Source: Tolypeutes matacus (lineage: Eukaryota > Chordata > Mammalia > Cingulata > Chlamyphoridae). Taken from it: DNA of 64,000 nucleotides. The translations under genes and the position numbers were made by a program. The stretch covers positions 38,485,709 through 38,549,708 of the forward strand of contig JAKSZT010053928.1 in assembly GCA_026826555.1 (NCBI GenBank), in the 5' to 3' direction. The notes beneath the pieces are model-generated. The model saw nothing but the letters and a program-made list of their open reading frames with translations. It had not been told where the DNA came from and did no database searches. Positions 22,901-36,010 of the stretch are shown piece after piece. Every line of letters begins with the position of its first letter. The first letter of the stretch is position 1.

Positions 22901-23900
22901 TTCAGCAAAATGGAGATGCTAGCCCCACTAAGTAAAAGTGGGCCATCTCTGCAAACTGAGAGTCCAAGGGGGTATTTCTGGAGCTAAAACCCTCAGGGAT
23001 CTACATCTATCCAGATATCCTTTTTCCATATTTCAGGGTCCCAGTTCTTCCCAATTAGAGTTCTGAGTTGAGCATAGTAGACCTGCCTTTGCTGAGATGT
23101 TTAAATTATCACTGGAACTCTTCGCTCTGTTAAATCTGATTTCTGTTCTTCCACTGCAAGAGATAAAGGCCTCTTTGCAAACTACCAAAGAAGCCCCATG
23201 GCTCTTATACTTGGTCTTAAAGTTTTATTAACAGCTCTCAGTTTTTCATGATCTCTCTTCAGTATCACAACAACTTAGTCTAACCAGCAAACACTGCTGT
23301 CTTTATAGTCATTGTTCCCTCCATATTTTTCAAATGCACAAGTCATTGCGCTTATAATCATATTCCCCTTCAATGACATGTTTTCCCAGGTCACTTCTCA
23401 TGAAATCTTTAGTAGTTCAGTATCATGTGCCTTTTCATGCCCACTAGTTTTATTGTGGGAAATGTCTCTGAAAGAAAATGAGAGATTTAGACTGCAAGGC
23501 TGATCTGATTTATGTAAAGGTCAGAGGGAAGGGAGATTGATTAGATAGGAAAAGTCTTATACTATGCTATAGTTCCAAGAAAGTTTCAGCAAGGCTGATG
23601 GGGAGCCAAAAGTTGGCCATCAAGCCAAAGTTGCCCGTTAGAGGAGTTACATGTTTTGCAAGATTGGCTCTGCCTTAGTATCACTGCTTTCCTGAGTTAT
23701 TAGCTGAGAACATCCTTGGCACAAAAAGTAGTGATAGATTCAGAATGCAGCAGCTGGGACCTTCTGTTCATTGTGCTCCCTAAAACCAAAGGCTCATTTT
23801 CAGAACCAGGGGATATCCTGGGACATTGACTTTTAGTGTTAAAATCAGGAGAGTCCTGAGCAAACTGGGATGGTGTACCATTCAATCAATTTTCACAAAT
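19950..23900 (-). mobile_element. Reduced class III (ERVL-like) provirus, antisense
   Basis: The two ends share an order of blocks: 'ggataggaaaagacttaga' versus 'agataggaaaagtcttata', 'gagccaaag', 'ctgccttagtat(t/c)actg', and a later 'tgctcccc' or 'tgctccct' block. I read these as a diverged LTR pair (about 19990-20440 and 23470-23900). The internal DNA has segments comparable in content to the ERVL at 46904, for example 'ccactatgatagctcttact' near 21647 against a similar protease-side block near 49995. The pol side is about 1 kb against 2.7 kb there, so much of pol, integrase and dUTPase is missing. All frames are broken. Confidence 0.6.
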
Positions 23901-23929
23901 GCCTAAAAAAACATGACATATTTCCTTAA

Positions 23930-24290
23930 CTATAGAAAGTTCCCTCTTGTCCATACCCAGTTAATCGCTGCCCAGGAACAATCGCTGATCCCATTTTATC
24001 ACCATAGGATAGTTTTGTCCATTCTTGAATTTTATGTAAATGGAATCACATAATATGTATTCTTTTGTGTCTTGTTTTTTTCACCTTACATAACATTTTT
24101 GAGATCCATCATATTGTTGCATGTATTAGTATTGTGTTCCTTTTTATTGTTGAGTAATAGCCCATTGTGAGAATATACACATTATCCATTTGCCCATTGA
24201 TGCACATGTGTGTTGTTTCCTTTTGACTCTTTTGAGTATAGAACTGATATTCTTGTATATAGCTTTTTGTAGCCTAATATTTTCATTATT
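23930..24290 (-). mobile_element. L1M-type 3'-end fragment, antisense
   Basis: The blocks 'taaatggaatcacataatatg', 'ttgttgcatgtattagta' and 'tttattgttgagtaatagccc' belong to the antisense 3' end of old L1s. Confidence 0.75.
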
Positions 24291-26200
24291 TTGTTTTATT
24301 ATCTAGTTATTGGATTTCATACAAGTTGAGAAATACAACAACAAAAAAGACATATATTGTAGACTTTATAAGATAATATCTGCCTTCATATGTCTTTAAT
24401 AAAGTCATATTCATTGCATGCACTGACTCAATCCGAAGTCTGAGGCAACATGACAGGTCTTCTCAGCCACTCACTATAGTTCCTGACACACTAGAATTAC
24501 CTTTGTAGACACCTATTCAATTATCTACTAGTCTGGCACTGTTTCTCTTTTAATATCTAAGAGGCTTACAGCTCTAGGTATTATAGAAAAAAATGTGTAT
24601 ATATATTTACATACACACACACATACACAGGCATACACACTTATTGTTGTCATGTCTTTGCTTTGATAATTGAAACATGTTGATATTTCAGTACAAGGCT
24701 TTGTCCTTGACTATCATCTTAAGATATTCTATTACAAACTTTTAAAAAGTATTTCATTTGAAATTCTCCTTGAATCAATATTTCCTTAAGGGTCTTGTTT
24801 TTATTTATCTTTCTGGGATGTACGGTATTTAAAAATATCTGATCTACTTTATTTTTTTTAATTAAAAAATACATCTTCATTTGCCTGGTAATGCCAGTGC
24901 AATAGGGATCTTTCTCCTTTCCATTTCATCCTAGTTCATTTTCTGATATAATCTTTAACCTCTCATCAGCATGAACATGGTCTGATTGAGGTGAAAAATT
25001 CATCCCTTGCCTGCGCTGCTTCAACACTTCTATTTTTAGAAACCCTATTTCTGATTCTGCTGAGACCAAGAATATGACTAATTCTCACATGTACCCTCTA
25101 AATTCTAGCTTATATGCATAATTTCTTTGCTTCAAATTTTTAAAAATCATTTTACCGCTCCTAAAATGGAAACTTTGTAGTTAATACAGTACCATATAGG
25201 TGAAATAGTCACTAAAATTTTTGGAATTTGTTAGCCTCCTGGATGGATTAGCTCCTCCTAGTGTAATTGAAATAAATTATATAAAAGATTGGACAGAGCT
25301 TCTTCATGTATTTTATTATCACAAAAGCCACTGAAACTGATAAGGAATGACAGTTAAAATGGTTGGAACATTTTAAAAGTTTTTTTACCATGGAAAACAT
25401 GAAACATATAGGAAGAGAGAAGAGAGAAGAGTATAATAAATTCCCACATGCTTATCACCAGTTTTAATTCATAACCATTTCTGTTTCATGTATTTCAAGG
25501 AAATCCTAGACATCATACAAATTAATTATTGAAGCATTTTTGAGAATTTATTCAATGCTTATAAATACTCATTCATCTAGTGAATGCTTCTTTTGTAGGG
25601 TTTTTAAAATATATACCTAGTTGAGTTGTAGTCAACAGTACAGGACAAAAACTATATATTTTTGTGTATGGCTGGTCAAAATTTTATAATTTTAAATATT
25701 CAGTTTTGAAATTTTTTTGTGCTTTGCCTCTTGAACTTAAACTCTCTGGAATCACATTTTGCTAATTTAATGACATCTGATATATAATTAAGTTTATTGT
25801 GAAATACTTACCATGATTATACCCTAAAACCTGATTTTAATATTTTGCCATAGCAGGGAATATATAGGTTCATAAACAGACACTCAATATATATTAGTTC
25901 TTTAGCTGAATCAATAATCTAGCTAAAATATTACTATATTATGACATATTTTTTTATCTTATCTTTCTTTGTTCTATGTAATACCCTGCTTATCACTCTT
26001 ACACCATTTACTTGTGTCTCTTTCTATTATAGTTGATTGCAGCATTTTTCAGTCATCTTGTATAGTAAGAAAGGTAGATAATGTGAATCCAAGATGAATT
26101 GAAAACCAATATTGAAATTGGAAAAGATTGAACTACTGGAAAAGGCAGATACATAGAAAGGGGGCTGTGCAATACTCTGTGTTAAGTACAATTATAGAGA
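24291..26200. other. Intron, mostly unrecognised, with a (CA)n tract
   Basis: A short (CA)n stretch lies at about 24612-24640. A piece near 25385-25510 ('aagagtataataaattcccacatg') may be an old L1 3'-UTR relic, but it is too weak to name. Confidence 0.45.
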
Positions 26201-26570
26201 TAAGCACAGGTTATGATGAGAACAACAAAAAAGATGTTGATTGGGATGGTCAAGGAGGTTTCCTGGAAGAGGGACTGGGTGAGTTTTTTTGTTTTGTTTT
26301 GTTTTTAATAATAATTTAACTGGGTGAGTTTTAAAGTCTAATTAATAGTTTCCTATAAAAAGAGGTACAGAAGAAATGACATGAGCAAAGACACAGAGGT
26401 GAGAAATGGCACAGTTGTGTGTGTGTACAGTGAGTGGAGATGACTATAAGCAGGATAGTGTAGCTGGAGTAAGCCTGAAGCAAAAAGGTGTGATTGAAAA
26501 GACTGAAGAAGTACTTATGGTCTGAATCAGTTTTCTCCAAGAGGGGAGGAAGGTGCATGCTCTGGGTGCT
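26201..26570. other. Possible ancient interspersed repeat, family not named
   Basis: Blocks such as 'gtcaaggaggtttcctgga' and 'catgagcaaagacacagagg' recall a common old mammalian repeat. I cannot place it confidently. Confidence 0.35.
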
Positions 26571-26736
26571 GAATAAGGTTAGGGAGAAGAAAATATTATA
26601 ATTATTTTTATTTTATTTTAAAATTTTTATTTTTGCACGTTTCATATATGTGTACATGTACAATAGAATTAAATGCATATTTTGAGGGTCAGTGCTCAAA
26701 TTGTTTTACTCATCAAAAAGTTTGGAGAAGCCTATT

Positions 26737-29700
26737 CTTTTTTAATATTTATTTAATAAAGTTTATTTCAACTTCAAAAATAACAGACAAAAGGTAACTC
26801 AACAAACTATGTAAGCATCACCTTAAGAAATCCTATCCAGACACATTTATCCTATCCAGTCCCCAAAACAAACTCAACTGTTTCTCTAGTGCTCCAAAAG
26901 ATGAACAAATGAGCATAGATTGGTCAAATGACATGACCAAGGTTTCCTGTCAATGAAGAAAATGAAAAAAAAAAAAAAAAATGCTTGATCATATTCGCAT
27001 CTCATAAAACTAAATCTCATATTCTTTTTTTTTTTACCCTTAACATTGATATGGTACCATTTTTGCCTTTGCTGCAAAAATATTCCAATATTACTGTTAA
27101 CTACAGTCTATAAGTTGCATTAATTGTATTTTTCCCATGTATCACCATATTCTTAACACCTTATAAAAGAGGAATATTCTTATATTAGTGTTATTAACCA
27201 CAATCCTCATCTACCACTGAAATCATACAGTCCCTAGATTATCTTTTAGCTGTCTTTCAATTAACATTAACCAACCTAGACTACCCCTTGAAGCCACAAT
27301 CACATTTATAAATCAGCAGTGTTAATTATACTCATTATATGTGTGTTACTATCAACTTTATCCATTTCCACACATTTACAACCAACCTTATTAAACATTC
27401 TACATATATTCAGCATCAGCTCCCCGTTCTCAGCCCACATTCTGTTTCCTATCAACCTATACTCTATATAGTCCTTAAGTTTACTCATAGTATTTAGTGA
27501 GACCATACAATATTTATCTTTTTGTGTCTGGCTTATTTCACTCAACATAATGTCCTCAAAGTTCGTATGTATCCCAAGTTCATTTTTTCTTATAGCTGTG
27601 TAGCATTCTGTTGTATGTATATACCACATTTTGTTTATCCATTGATAGGTTGATGGGCACCTAGGTTGTTTCCATCTTTTTAACAATTGTGGATAATGCT
27701 GCTATGAATTGTGTGTAACCATCTTGTTTGCATCCTTGCTTTCAGTTCTTCTGAATATATTCCTAGTAGTGGGATTGCTGGATCTTGTGGCAGTTCTATA
27801 TTTAGCTTGTTGAGGAACCGCCAAACTGTCTTCCACAGAGGCTGAACCATTTTACACTCCCACCAACAGTGAAGGAGTATTTACATTTCTCCATATCCTC
27901 TTCAGCAGTTGTAGTTTTATTTTTTTTAATTAATGGATGTTCTGTAAGGCATGAAATGATATCTCGTTGTAGTTTTGATCTGCATTTCCCTCATAGCTAG
28001 TGATGTTGAGTATCTTTTCATATGCTTTTTTGGCCATTTGTATTTCCTCTTTGGAAAAAATTTCTAATCACATCTTTTGCCCAATTTTAATTGGGTTGCT
28101 TGTCTTTTTCTCATTGAGTCATGTGATCTCTTTATATAACATGAAAATCAAAACCTTTTTGGATGTGGTTTCCAATAATTTTCTGCCATTGAGTAGGCAG
28201 AAGGTGCCTTTTCACCTTCATAACAAAGTCATTCGAAGCACAGAAATGTTTAATTTTGAGGAGGTCCTGTCTATCTATTTTTTCTTTCATTGCTTGTGCT
28301 TTGGGTGTAAGGTTTAAAAAACCACCACCTAGCACAAGATCTTGAAGATGTTTTCTTTTAGGAGTTTTATGTTTCTATCTTTTATATTTAGATCCTTGAT
28401 CCATTTTGAGTTAATTTTTGTATAAGGTGTGAGATATATGTCCTCTTTCTTTCTTTTAGATATGAATATCCAGGTCTCCCAGCATCATTTGTTAAATAGC
28501 ACTCTTCTGACCCAGCTCGGTGGGCTTGACAGCCATGTCAAAAATCAGTTGATCATAGATATAAGGGTCTATTTCTGAGTCTCAGTTTGGTTCCATTGGT
28601 CAATATGTGTATCTTCATGCCATTACTATGCTGTTTTTACTACTGTACCTAAGTAATATGCTTTAAAGTCAGGAAGTGAGAGTCCTGCAACTTTGTTCTA
28701 CTTTTTCAAGATGTTTTTTGGCTATTCAGGGCCCCTTACCCTTCTGAATGAATTTGATAATTGGCCTTTCCATTTCTGCAAAGTAGGCTGTTATGATTTT
28801 GATTGACATTGCATTGAATCTATGAGTCATTTTGGGTAGAATTGACATCTTAACAATATTTAGTCTTCCAATCCATGAGCATGAAACGTCCTTCCATTTA
28901 TTTAGATTTTTTTTTTTAAACAAAGTTTTAGTTTTTGGAATATAAGTCTTTTACACATCCTTGGTTAAATTTAGTCCTAGATGTTTTATTCTTTTAGTTA
29001 CTATTTTTAATAGATTTGTTTTCTTTATTTTCCTCCTCAAATTGCTCATTACTAGTGTATAGAAACACTACTCATTTTTTATATTGATCTTGTACTCCAC
29101 CACTTTGCTGAATTCCCTTAGTAGCTCTAATAGCTTTGTTTTGATTTTTCAGGACTTTCTATATATAGAAGCATATCATCTGCTAATAATGAAGGTTTTA
29201 TTTCTTGCTTTCCTATATGGGTGCCTTTTATTTATTTTTCTTGCCTAATTTCTCTGGTTAGAACTTCCATTGCAATGTTGAAAAACACGGTAACAGCCGT
29301 GTCTTACTCCAGATCTTAGAGGGAAAGCTTTCAGTCTTCTAACATTGAGTATGATGTTAGTAGTGGGTTTTCATACATGGCCTTTATCATTTGAAGAAGT
29401 TTCCTTATATTTCTATTTTTCTAAGTATTTTTATCAGGAAGGATGCTGGATTTTGCCAAATGCCTTTTCTGCATCAAATGAGATTGTCATGTGATTTTTC
29501 CTTTGCTCTGTTAATGTCTTGTATTATATTAATTGATTTTTCTTATATTGAACCACCCTTTCATACTTGGATAAATCGCTCTTGATCGGTGATTAATTCT
29601 TTTAATGTGCTTTTAGATTTGATTTGCTAGTATTTTGTTGAGGAATTTTTTCATCTATATTCATAAGATAAATTGGTCTGTAATTTGCTCTCTTGGTAGT

Positions 29701-32520
29701 ATTTTATCTGGCTTTGATATGAGAGTAATATTGGCCTCATGGAATGTGTTAGATAGTGTTCCCTCCTCTTCAATTTTTTGGAAGAGTTTTATCAGTGTTG
29801 GTATTAGTTCTTCCCAAAATGTTGGTAGAATTCACCTGTAAAGTCATCTGGTCCTGGCCCTTATTTTGTTGGGAGGTTTTTGATGACTTATTTGATCTCT
29901 TTGCTTGTAATTAGTCTGTTGAGGTCTTCTCTTCTAGAGGCAGTGTAGGTTGTTCGTGTGTTTCTAGGAATTTGTCCATTTCATCTAGGTTGTCTAATTT
30001 GTTGGCATACAGTTGTTCATGGTATCTTCTTTATGACCTTTGTATTTTTGAGGGTTCAGTAGTAATGCCTCCTCTCTCATTTCTAATTTTATTTATTTGC
30101 ATCTTCTCTCTTTTTTTTGTCAGTCTAGCTAAAGGTTTGTCAATTTTATTAATCTCTTCAAAGAACCAACTTTTGGTTTTAGTGTTCTCTATTGTTTTTT
30201 TATTCTCTATTTCATTTATTTCTTCTTTAAACTTTGTTATGTCTTTCCTTATGCTTGTTTTTGGGTTAGTTTGCTGTTCTTTTTCCAATGTTTAATGGTG
30301 TGCAGTTAAATCTTTGATTTTATCTCTTTCTTCTTTTTCATTGTAAACATTTGGGGCTATAAATTTCCCTCTCAGCACTGCCCTCCCTCTCATGAGTTTT
30401 GATATGTTATATTCTCATTTTCATTAGCCTCAATATATTCACTAATTTGCCTTGTAGTTACTTCTATGAGTCATTGATTGTTTAAGAGTGTGTAATTTAA
30501 CTTTCATATATTTGTGGATTTTCCAGTTATCTTCCTGGTTCTGATTCCCAGCTTCATTTCTTTTTAGTCAGAGAAGATGCTTGTAACATTACAATCTTTT
30601 AAAAATTTATTGAGACTTGTTTTGTGACTTAACATTGGATCTATTCTGGAGAACGATCCATGTGCACTTGAGAAGAATATATATCCTGCTGTTTTGGGGT
30701 CCAATGTTCTTTATATGTATGTTAGGTCTAGTTTACTTATCATATTATTCAAGTTCTGTTACTTTATAATCTGTCTAGATGTTCTATCTATTGACGAGAA
30801 TGTTGTATTGAAGTCTCCAACTATTATTGTAGAGATATCCATCTCTCTCTTCAGTTTTGCCAGGGTTTGCCATGTCTTTTGGGGCACCATGGTAAGGTGC
30901 ATTAATATTTATGATTGTTATTTCCTCTTGGTGGAGTAAAACTTTTATTAATATATAGTGTTCTTCTCTGTCTCTTGTAACAGCTTCTGACTTAAAGTCT
31001 ATTTTGTTTGATATTAATATAGTTACCCCAGCTCTTTTTGGTTACTATGTGCATGGATTATCTTTTTCCATCCTTTCATCTTCAGCCTATATATGTCTTT
31101 GGGTCTAATGTGAGTCTCTTTTAAACAACGTATAGTTGGATCATGCTATTTTTACCCATTCTGCCAATCTATGTCTTTTAATTGGGGAGTTTAATCCATT
31201 AAAATTCAGTATTATTACTGTAAAGGTAGTACTAATTCAGCCATTTTGTCCTTTGGTTTTTATATGTCTTATCTTTTTTGTCTGTCTTTTCATTTATTGC
31301 AGCCTCCTTTTCTGTATAGTTGATCTTTTGTGATCTATCTGCCTGATCCCTTTCTCATTTCTGATTCTGTATATTTTTACAGTACTTTCTTTGTGCTGAT
31401 CCTGGGGTTTGTATTGCAAAATCTACATCTGTAAGCTACTAATTTGAAAAGATACAAGTTTAACTTCAGTAGCATACATATTCTCTGTTCCCATATCCCT
31501 CCATTTCCCGTCTTGATTTGCTTTGTGTTAAGGCTCTTCTTTGACATTTGGTCCAACTTATTCTGGACCTTTAATGTAGTTTGTGTTTAACTCTACAGAT
31601 TTTCTCATCTCTTCAGCACTCTATTCTTGCCGAGGATAGTAGGAACAATTTTTAAGATATTCCTTTTTGTGTGCAATTGTTTCACTTCCAGGAGAAAGCT
31701 TTCTTTACTCTGCTCCTTCACTGTGAATCTTGATCTGTTCTGTTTGTTTTTGTGCAGAATTTTCTCCCCAGCTCCTATGATTTTATTATATTTTCTCCCT
31801 CACTCAGTATTCCCTTTCCATTATACTTTTCAATTCTCAGACCTATCCTGTCTTACAGCAGTTCAATTTTCTCCTTTCTTCTTTTTTTTTTTTCATTTTT
31901 CTTGAGGCTTTTCTGTCTCCGATTTCTTCCCACTTAGCATATCCTACCCTAGGGAACCAGATGAAGTCAATCCATAATGGTCCATTTTGTGCTTAGGTGG
32001 TCCAGCAAACAGGCCGGACTGAGCATGTGCACCTCTTGCTGACAGTTGTCCTGCAGTCTCTTTTTTTTCCCTGGGGGCATTTTTGTATATGCCACTTATG
32101 TTCCACCCTGGGTCTCTGTGGACTTGAGTTCCTGTGCCTGGAGATGCATGGGGCTCTAGCTCACTTTGAGTGGCTCTATAGTTGCATTGTGTGGGAGGGA
32201 TCTGGGCCATGAAGCCTCTGTGGGACTCCCAAGCTGCTCAGGACCGAGAGAGGGAGAAAGGCCCAGACTAGCAGATCCTGGACTCAAATCTCCTACCAGT
32301 TATTGGTGGTGGCTTTTTTGTTTTGTTTTGTTTTTGTTTATTTGTTTTTGTTTGTTTGTTTTATTCAATTCAGGGTTTGTAGAGTCCTCTCCAGTCTCTA
32401 TCATACTCGAAAGATCTAAGCAAGTGGGATTTGTCCTATTATTTAATTCCGAGAAGACACTTTTCCAGGGAATGTCTTATGTTGCCATGCTGATGATGTC
32501 AACTGAATTCATTTTCTGAC
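26737..32520 (-). mobile_element. Near full-length older L1, antisense
   Basis: The 3' UTR lies at 26737-27300, with T- and A-runs near 26969 and 27025. ORF2 extends leftward from about 31200. Antisense hallmarks include 'gctggatcttgtggcagttc' near 27777 and 28726-28923 (minus), which carries the late-ORF2 [17 protein letters not shown] segment. RT/EN parts lie near 29400-30300, and endonuclease-side sequence near 30780-31230. The leader (31230-32520) ends like the L1 at 16046, with 'gaatgtcttatgttgccatg'. I see no recognisable ORF1 in the leader. Many stops and indels show it is inactive. The frame 27306-27686 (minus) is the decayed ORF2 C-terminus. Confidence 0.88.
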
Positions 32521-32927
32521 ATGTTGCATTTGAACTTATTGATGGTAATAATGCAGGCATGCTTGATCATTCATTCACTGAGCTATTGTGCCTATACTAT
32601 CCAAAGACTGCACTGGATTCAGAAGAGGTCAATATGAATAGGATATGAAGCCTTCCATCAAGAAACTCTCAATCTGGGTAGAGCAACAAATGCAACTTTT
32701 TAAAAAGGTTAGATAATGTATATGGCTATCAAGTACTGAGAGGAGGCTGAATGATTCTTTCTGGGAAGACTGAAAGTGGCTTCTTGGTCATTTTTATATT
32801 CCTTATAATAAATATAGTTGACTCTCAATGAAAAATATTTATTTGCATTTTTCTATTCTTAGCAGGAATTTATTCACTAGACAGAATCCTTGTTTTTTTT
32901 CTAAATCCCAAGCAGGGCACAATAATA
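32521..32927. other. Unique intron, nothing recognised
   Basis: Non-coding sequence between the L1 5' end and a SINE fragment. Confidence 0.5.
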
Positions 32928-32988
32928 CACTGGGCCTGGGACCTCGTAAATGGGAAGCAAGAGCTCAAACCATTGAGTACCTCTGCTG
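32928..32988 (-). mobile_element. DAS-type SINE fragment, antisense
   Basis: The piece 'cctgggacctcgtaaatggg' followed by 'gaagcaagagctcaaaccat' parallels 17900-17950. Only the region around the tRNA-like head is left. Confidence 0.7.
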
Positions 32989-33619
32989 TGCAGTACACTG
33001 TGTTTTATTATCATGTTAGTTATGGCTCAATAACAGTCAAATTTAAAAATAATCATATAAAAATGTTCCTATAAAACTATGTGTTATCTGTGAGTTAAAC
33101 AATATATATGCAGATATTTAAGATAACCACTGAGGACAGAAGTTTCCTTGATTATTTAGCAGTGTTAATAATAACCTTTCCCAATCCTGAAAAAAAAAAA
33201 TTCTCTTTTGGCCTGAAAATAAGTTCTGACAATTTCAAGTAATTTTTAGGGCACATTTTTTTATGATGATACTGACCTTTAATAGGAAATTTAACTTCAT
33301 CTTTCTGAAAATATGGTATGCTACAGTGCATCCAAAACACATAGCAGTATCTGATTGTTTATTTTCAAGAAGTTTTTTACCTTTTAATTTGTTATTCTCT
33401 TGAATGAGAGTAATTAAATTTACATTTTTCTCCTTTGGCAAAGGAAAGACCAAAATACTTCTAAATTTAGTTTTAAGTTCATAAAGGCAACAGCATGTTA
33501 AACTAAAACCTCATTTCAGTTTCATAAGAGTATCAAATTACCAAATTCATTAGTAACTAGACTTTTCATTTTGATATACCATATGGTTTGCATCTGATAC
33601 TTTATTGTCTTTGTATTTG
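32989..33619. other. Unique intron, nothing recognised
   Basis: AT-rich non-coding sequence. Minus-strand short frames at 33152-33453 show no family signature. Confidence 0.5.
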
Positions 33620-33832
33620 CTAGGCATTAAGTACTTTAACAAAGACTGATTTATTTAATCCTCACAACAAAGTGTTATTACCATTTTAAAGATAAGAAAA
33701 CTGAGCAGAAAGATTAAGAAACTTGCCCATGTCACAGTGCTAAGTAATTGGTAGAAACTAGGTTTTTAACTCAGGCTATCTGACCTCAGAGTCCAAGCCT
33801 CTAGCCATTAGGTTATAAATAACATCACTCCA
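33620..33832 (+). mobile_element. MIR SINE relic
   Basis: 'atttaatcctcacaacaaag', 'aagataagaaaactgagcag', 'aagaaacttgcccatgtcac' and 'ggtttttaactcaggctatc' follow MIR order closely. Confidence 0.85.
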
Positions 33833-33835
33833 AAA

Positions 33836-34045
33836 GGAAAATCCCACATCTCCATATACCCCACTATTGTTGTCCCTTAGAATTGATACATCTTCTTTGC
33901 CATTGCTGCAAAAATATTACAATATCACTGTTAACTATGGTCCATAAGTTACATTAGTTGTAATTTTCCCATGTATCACCATATTGTTAACACTTTGTAA
34001 AAGAAGAACCTTCTTACATTTATTCTATTAACCACAATCTTCTAT
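33836..34045 (-). mobile_element. L1 3'-UTR fragment, antisense
   Basis: It shares 'gctgcaaaaatatt', 'aatatcactgttaacta', 'tttcccatgtatcaccatatt' and 'gttaacacttt' with 27070-27170 of the second L1. It has no coding part. Confidence 0.8.
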
Positions 34046-35215
34046 TCAGTGAACCTTTTATGTAAAGTATTTTTGACCAGGGACATTGAAGAAAAAAAAT
34101 CACAGGGAAAGCTTCTGTTTTTAAGATTAATAGTCCATCTTTGTTTTATTTACTAATTTGAGGCACAATCTAGAAGCCAAACATTTGAAGAATGTGAAGG
34201 CTTTTCCCTACTCAAAAATAAAACTCATATGCAATGGCAGTGTTGTTGTGTGGTTTTTTTTTTTTTTTTTAATGCATTGATGGTTTCCTGAAAGAAATGT
34301 CTGAGTAGGTGCCCCCTGAAGATATATCTATACAAAATGCTGTCTCAATTTTACAGCTTACCTTTGGAAGTCTAAAAAGAATTAATTAAAACAACTTGTC
34401 CTTGGAGCTGCTATCAGTTGTCTTCTAATCCAAAGAAGATGAGAGTGTGACAGCAAATTTAAGTTCTCATATGATACTTGAAAGTCAAAATTAGGCACAC
34501 AAGTTCTGTGAGAACTAACTTAATGCGTATGAGAAACAGCACAGTGCAACTGCTTTGAAGAGGAAAAATGGCGAATGCTTAACAAAATGTGAAAGATCCT
34601 TTTTGTTACCTTGAGAAGAAACAGTTCAAAATCTGAAAATAGAATTGCTTTTATAATAAGTATGTTTAATGCAAATTCTATTCAGGACAAAAAAAGCCAG
34701 ACAGCCATATATTTCTTATTTTGATAAAAGAATAACTTTAAAGAGAATGTACATTATCTAAGGTTTCAAACCTTGTACCTTAAGGGGATTAAGATATCCA
34801 AAACCTTTGAAGTCTGCAGATTTCATTTTATTTACTCACAAGGATGGAGTTCTTACTGATTTGTTGCTATAAAAAATTGCCTGTTACAGTTTGTATTGAT
34901 TTGCCTTTCTGAAAATGAAAGAAACAAATGCAATTCATTAGCACTTTGTTATTGAATCCATTTTAATATGGAATACTGAGAACTTGGGTCTTTATTTACC
35001 TGCAAAATATTTGAAGAAATCCTTTGGAAAAGAATAGAAAGCTAAATTAACTCATATCTGTATCTAGACATAGGATGGATTCCAAACTGACTGTCATCAC
35101 AGTTAATGTTCACTGCCCTGGCCAGGATGATCTTTTTGTATCTCCCTCTAATTAGGAAGACAACCACATTTATTAAATGGATTCTTTATCTGAACTAGGT
35201 TTCAGTGAACTACAT
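34046..35215. other. Unique intron, nothing recognised
   Basis: It holds a poly(T) tract at about 34252-34271. Otherwise the sequence is non-coding with no repeat I can name. Confidence 0.5.
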
Positions 35216-35345
35216 TGTGCATCTCTCTTAATCCACACGCTACCCAGTTTTCAAGGATCAGCAAAACTTCTCACTTCCTCTGTGAAGTCTTTACTGATGA
35301 TTTTACTGACCTTGCTTTCCTCTGAATTCTTGCAACTCTTATTGT
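35216..35345 (+). mobile_element. Possible L2 fragment
   Basis: The 'cttcctctgtgaagtcttta' region followed by 'ctgaccttgctttcctctg' resembles the L2 3' region. It is short and diverged. Confidence 0.4.
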
Positions 35346-35689
35346 CCACTCCAAAACTTTCAACTAGTACATCATGGCACAATAGTGTGCCAAAAGTGGG
35401 TGATAGGTTTGCCAAGAAATTGATCCTCACCGGCAAGGCAGGGTAAGGTCTGGCCTGAAATCTCAGGCCATTATTCTTTTACAAGTTAAAGGCTTCTGCA
35501 ACTGGAGAATAAATAACCCCAAATCTGATATTCTTCCCTGGGAGACCATATCAACCTCACTGCCCCTTGAAAATCTGTTAAGTAGTGAGTCACCGATATC
35601 AGTGGGATTGTAACAGAAGGGATGATCCCAGAATTGCTTTCACAAGATTATGGACCCTGTTAAATAACAGGTATTTTTCTTCTGATCTG

Positions 35690-35838
35690 AACCTTTGATG
35701 AGTTAACTAGTAATTCTCCATCTTGGATTCTACTCCAGACTAATTTAAATCTCTGAGGTGTGGTTGCATCTTTGGTGTTTTTTAACATTCCCAGGCAATT
35801 CTAATGGGCACCTAACTTTGAGAACTACTGCATTTGAA
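35690..35838. mobile_element. MER5-like hAT relic
   Basis: 'ggcaattctaatgggcacc' followed by 'tttgagaactactgcattt' is the MER5-type right end, and 'taatttaaatctctgaggtg' fits the interior. The left terminus is lost. Confidence 0.7.
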
Positions 35839-35936
35839 CTATGCAAAGGCAGGCCTGTTCCTGAGATTGAGGGTATTAGCTGGACAGGGTTTCTCTTTGA
35901 AAAGTGAAGTAATCAGGAAAAAAAAGAGGAGGAGGG

Positions 35937-36010
35937 AAGCAGATGTAGCTTAAGTGGTTGAGTGCCTGCTCAAGGTCCTGGGTTCAATCCTCCATACCTC
36001 CTTAAAAAAA
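35937..36010 (+). mobile_element. DAS-type SINE, sense
   Basis: It begins 'aagcagatgtagcttaag'. The box A-like TGTAGCTTAAGTGG is at 35944-35957 and the box B-like GGTTCAATCC at 35981-35990, followed by a short A-run tail. These are the internal RNA polymerase III promoter elements of a tRNA-derived SINE. It is shorter than the copy at 17839. Confidence 0.85.

Noticed and set aside
24604..24645. Regularly spaced short repeats, considered as a CRISPR-like array
   Set aside because: It is a simple (CA)n tract in a mammalian intron, with no spacers.
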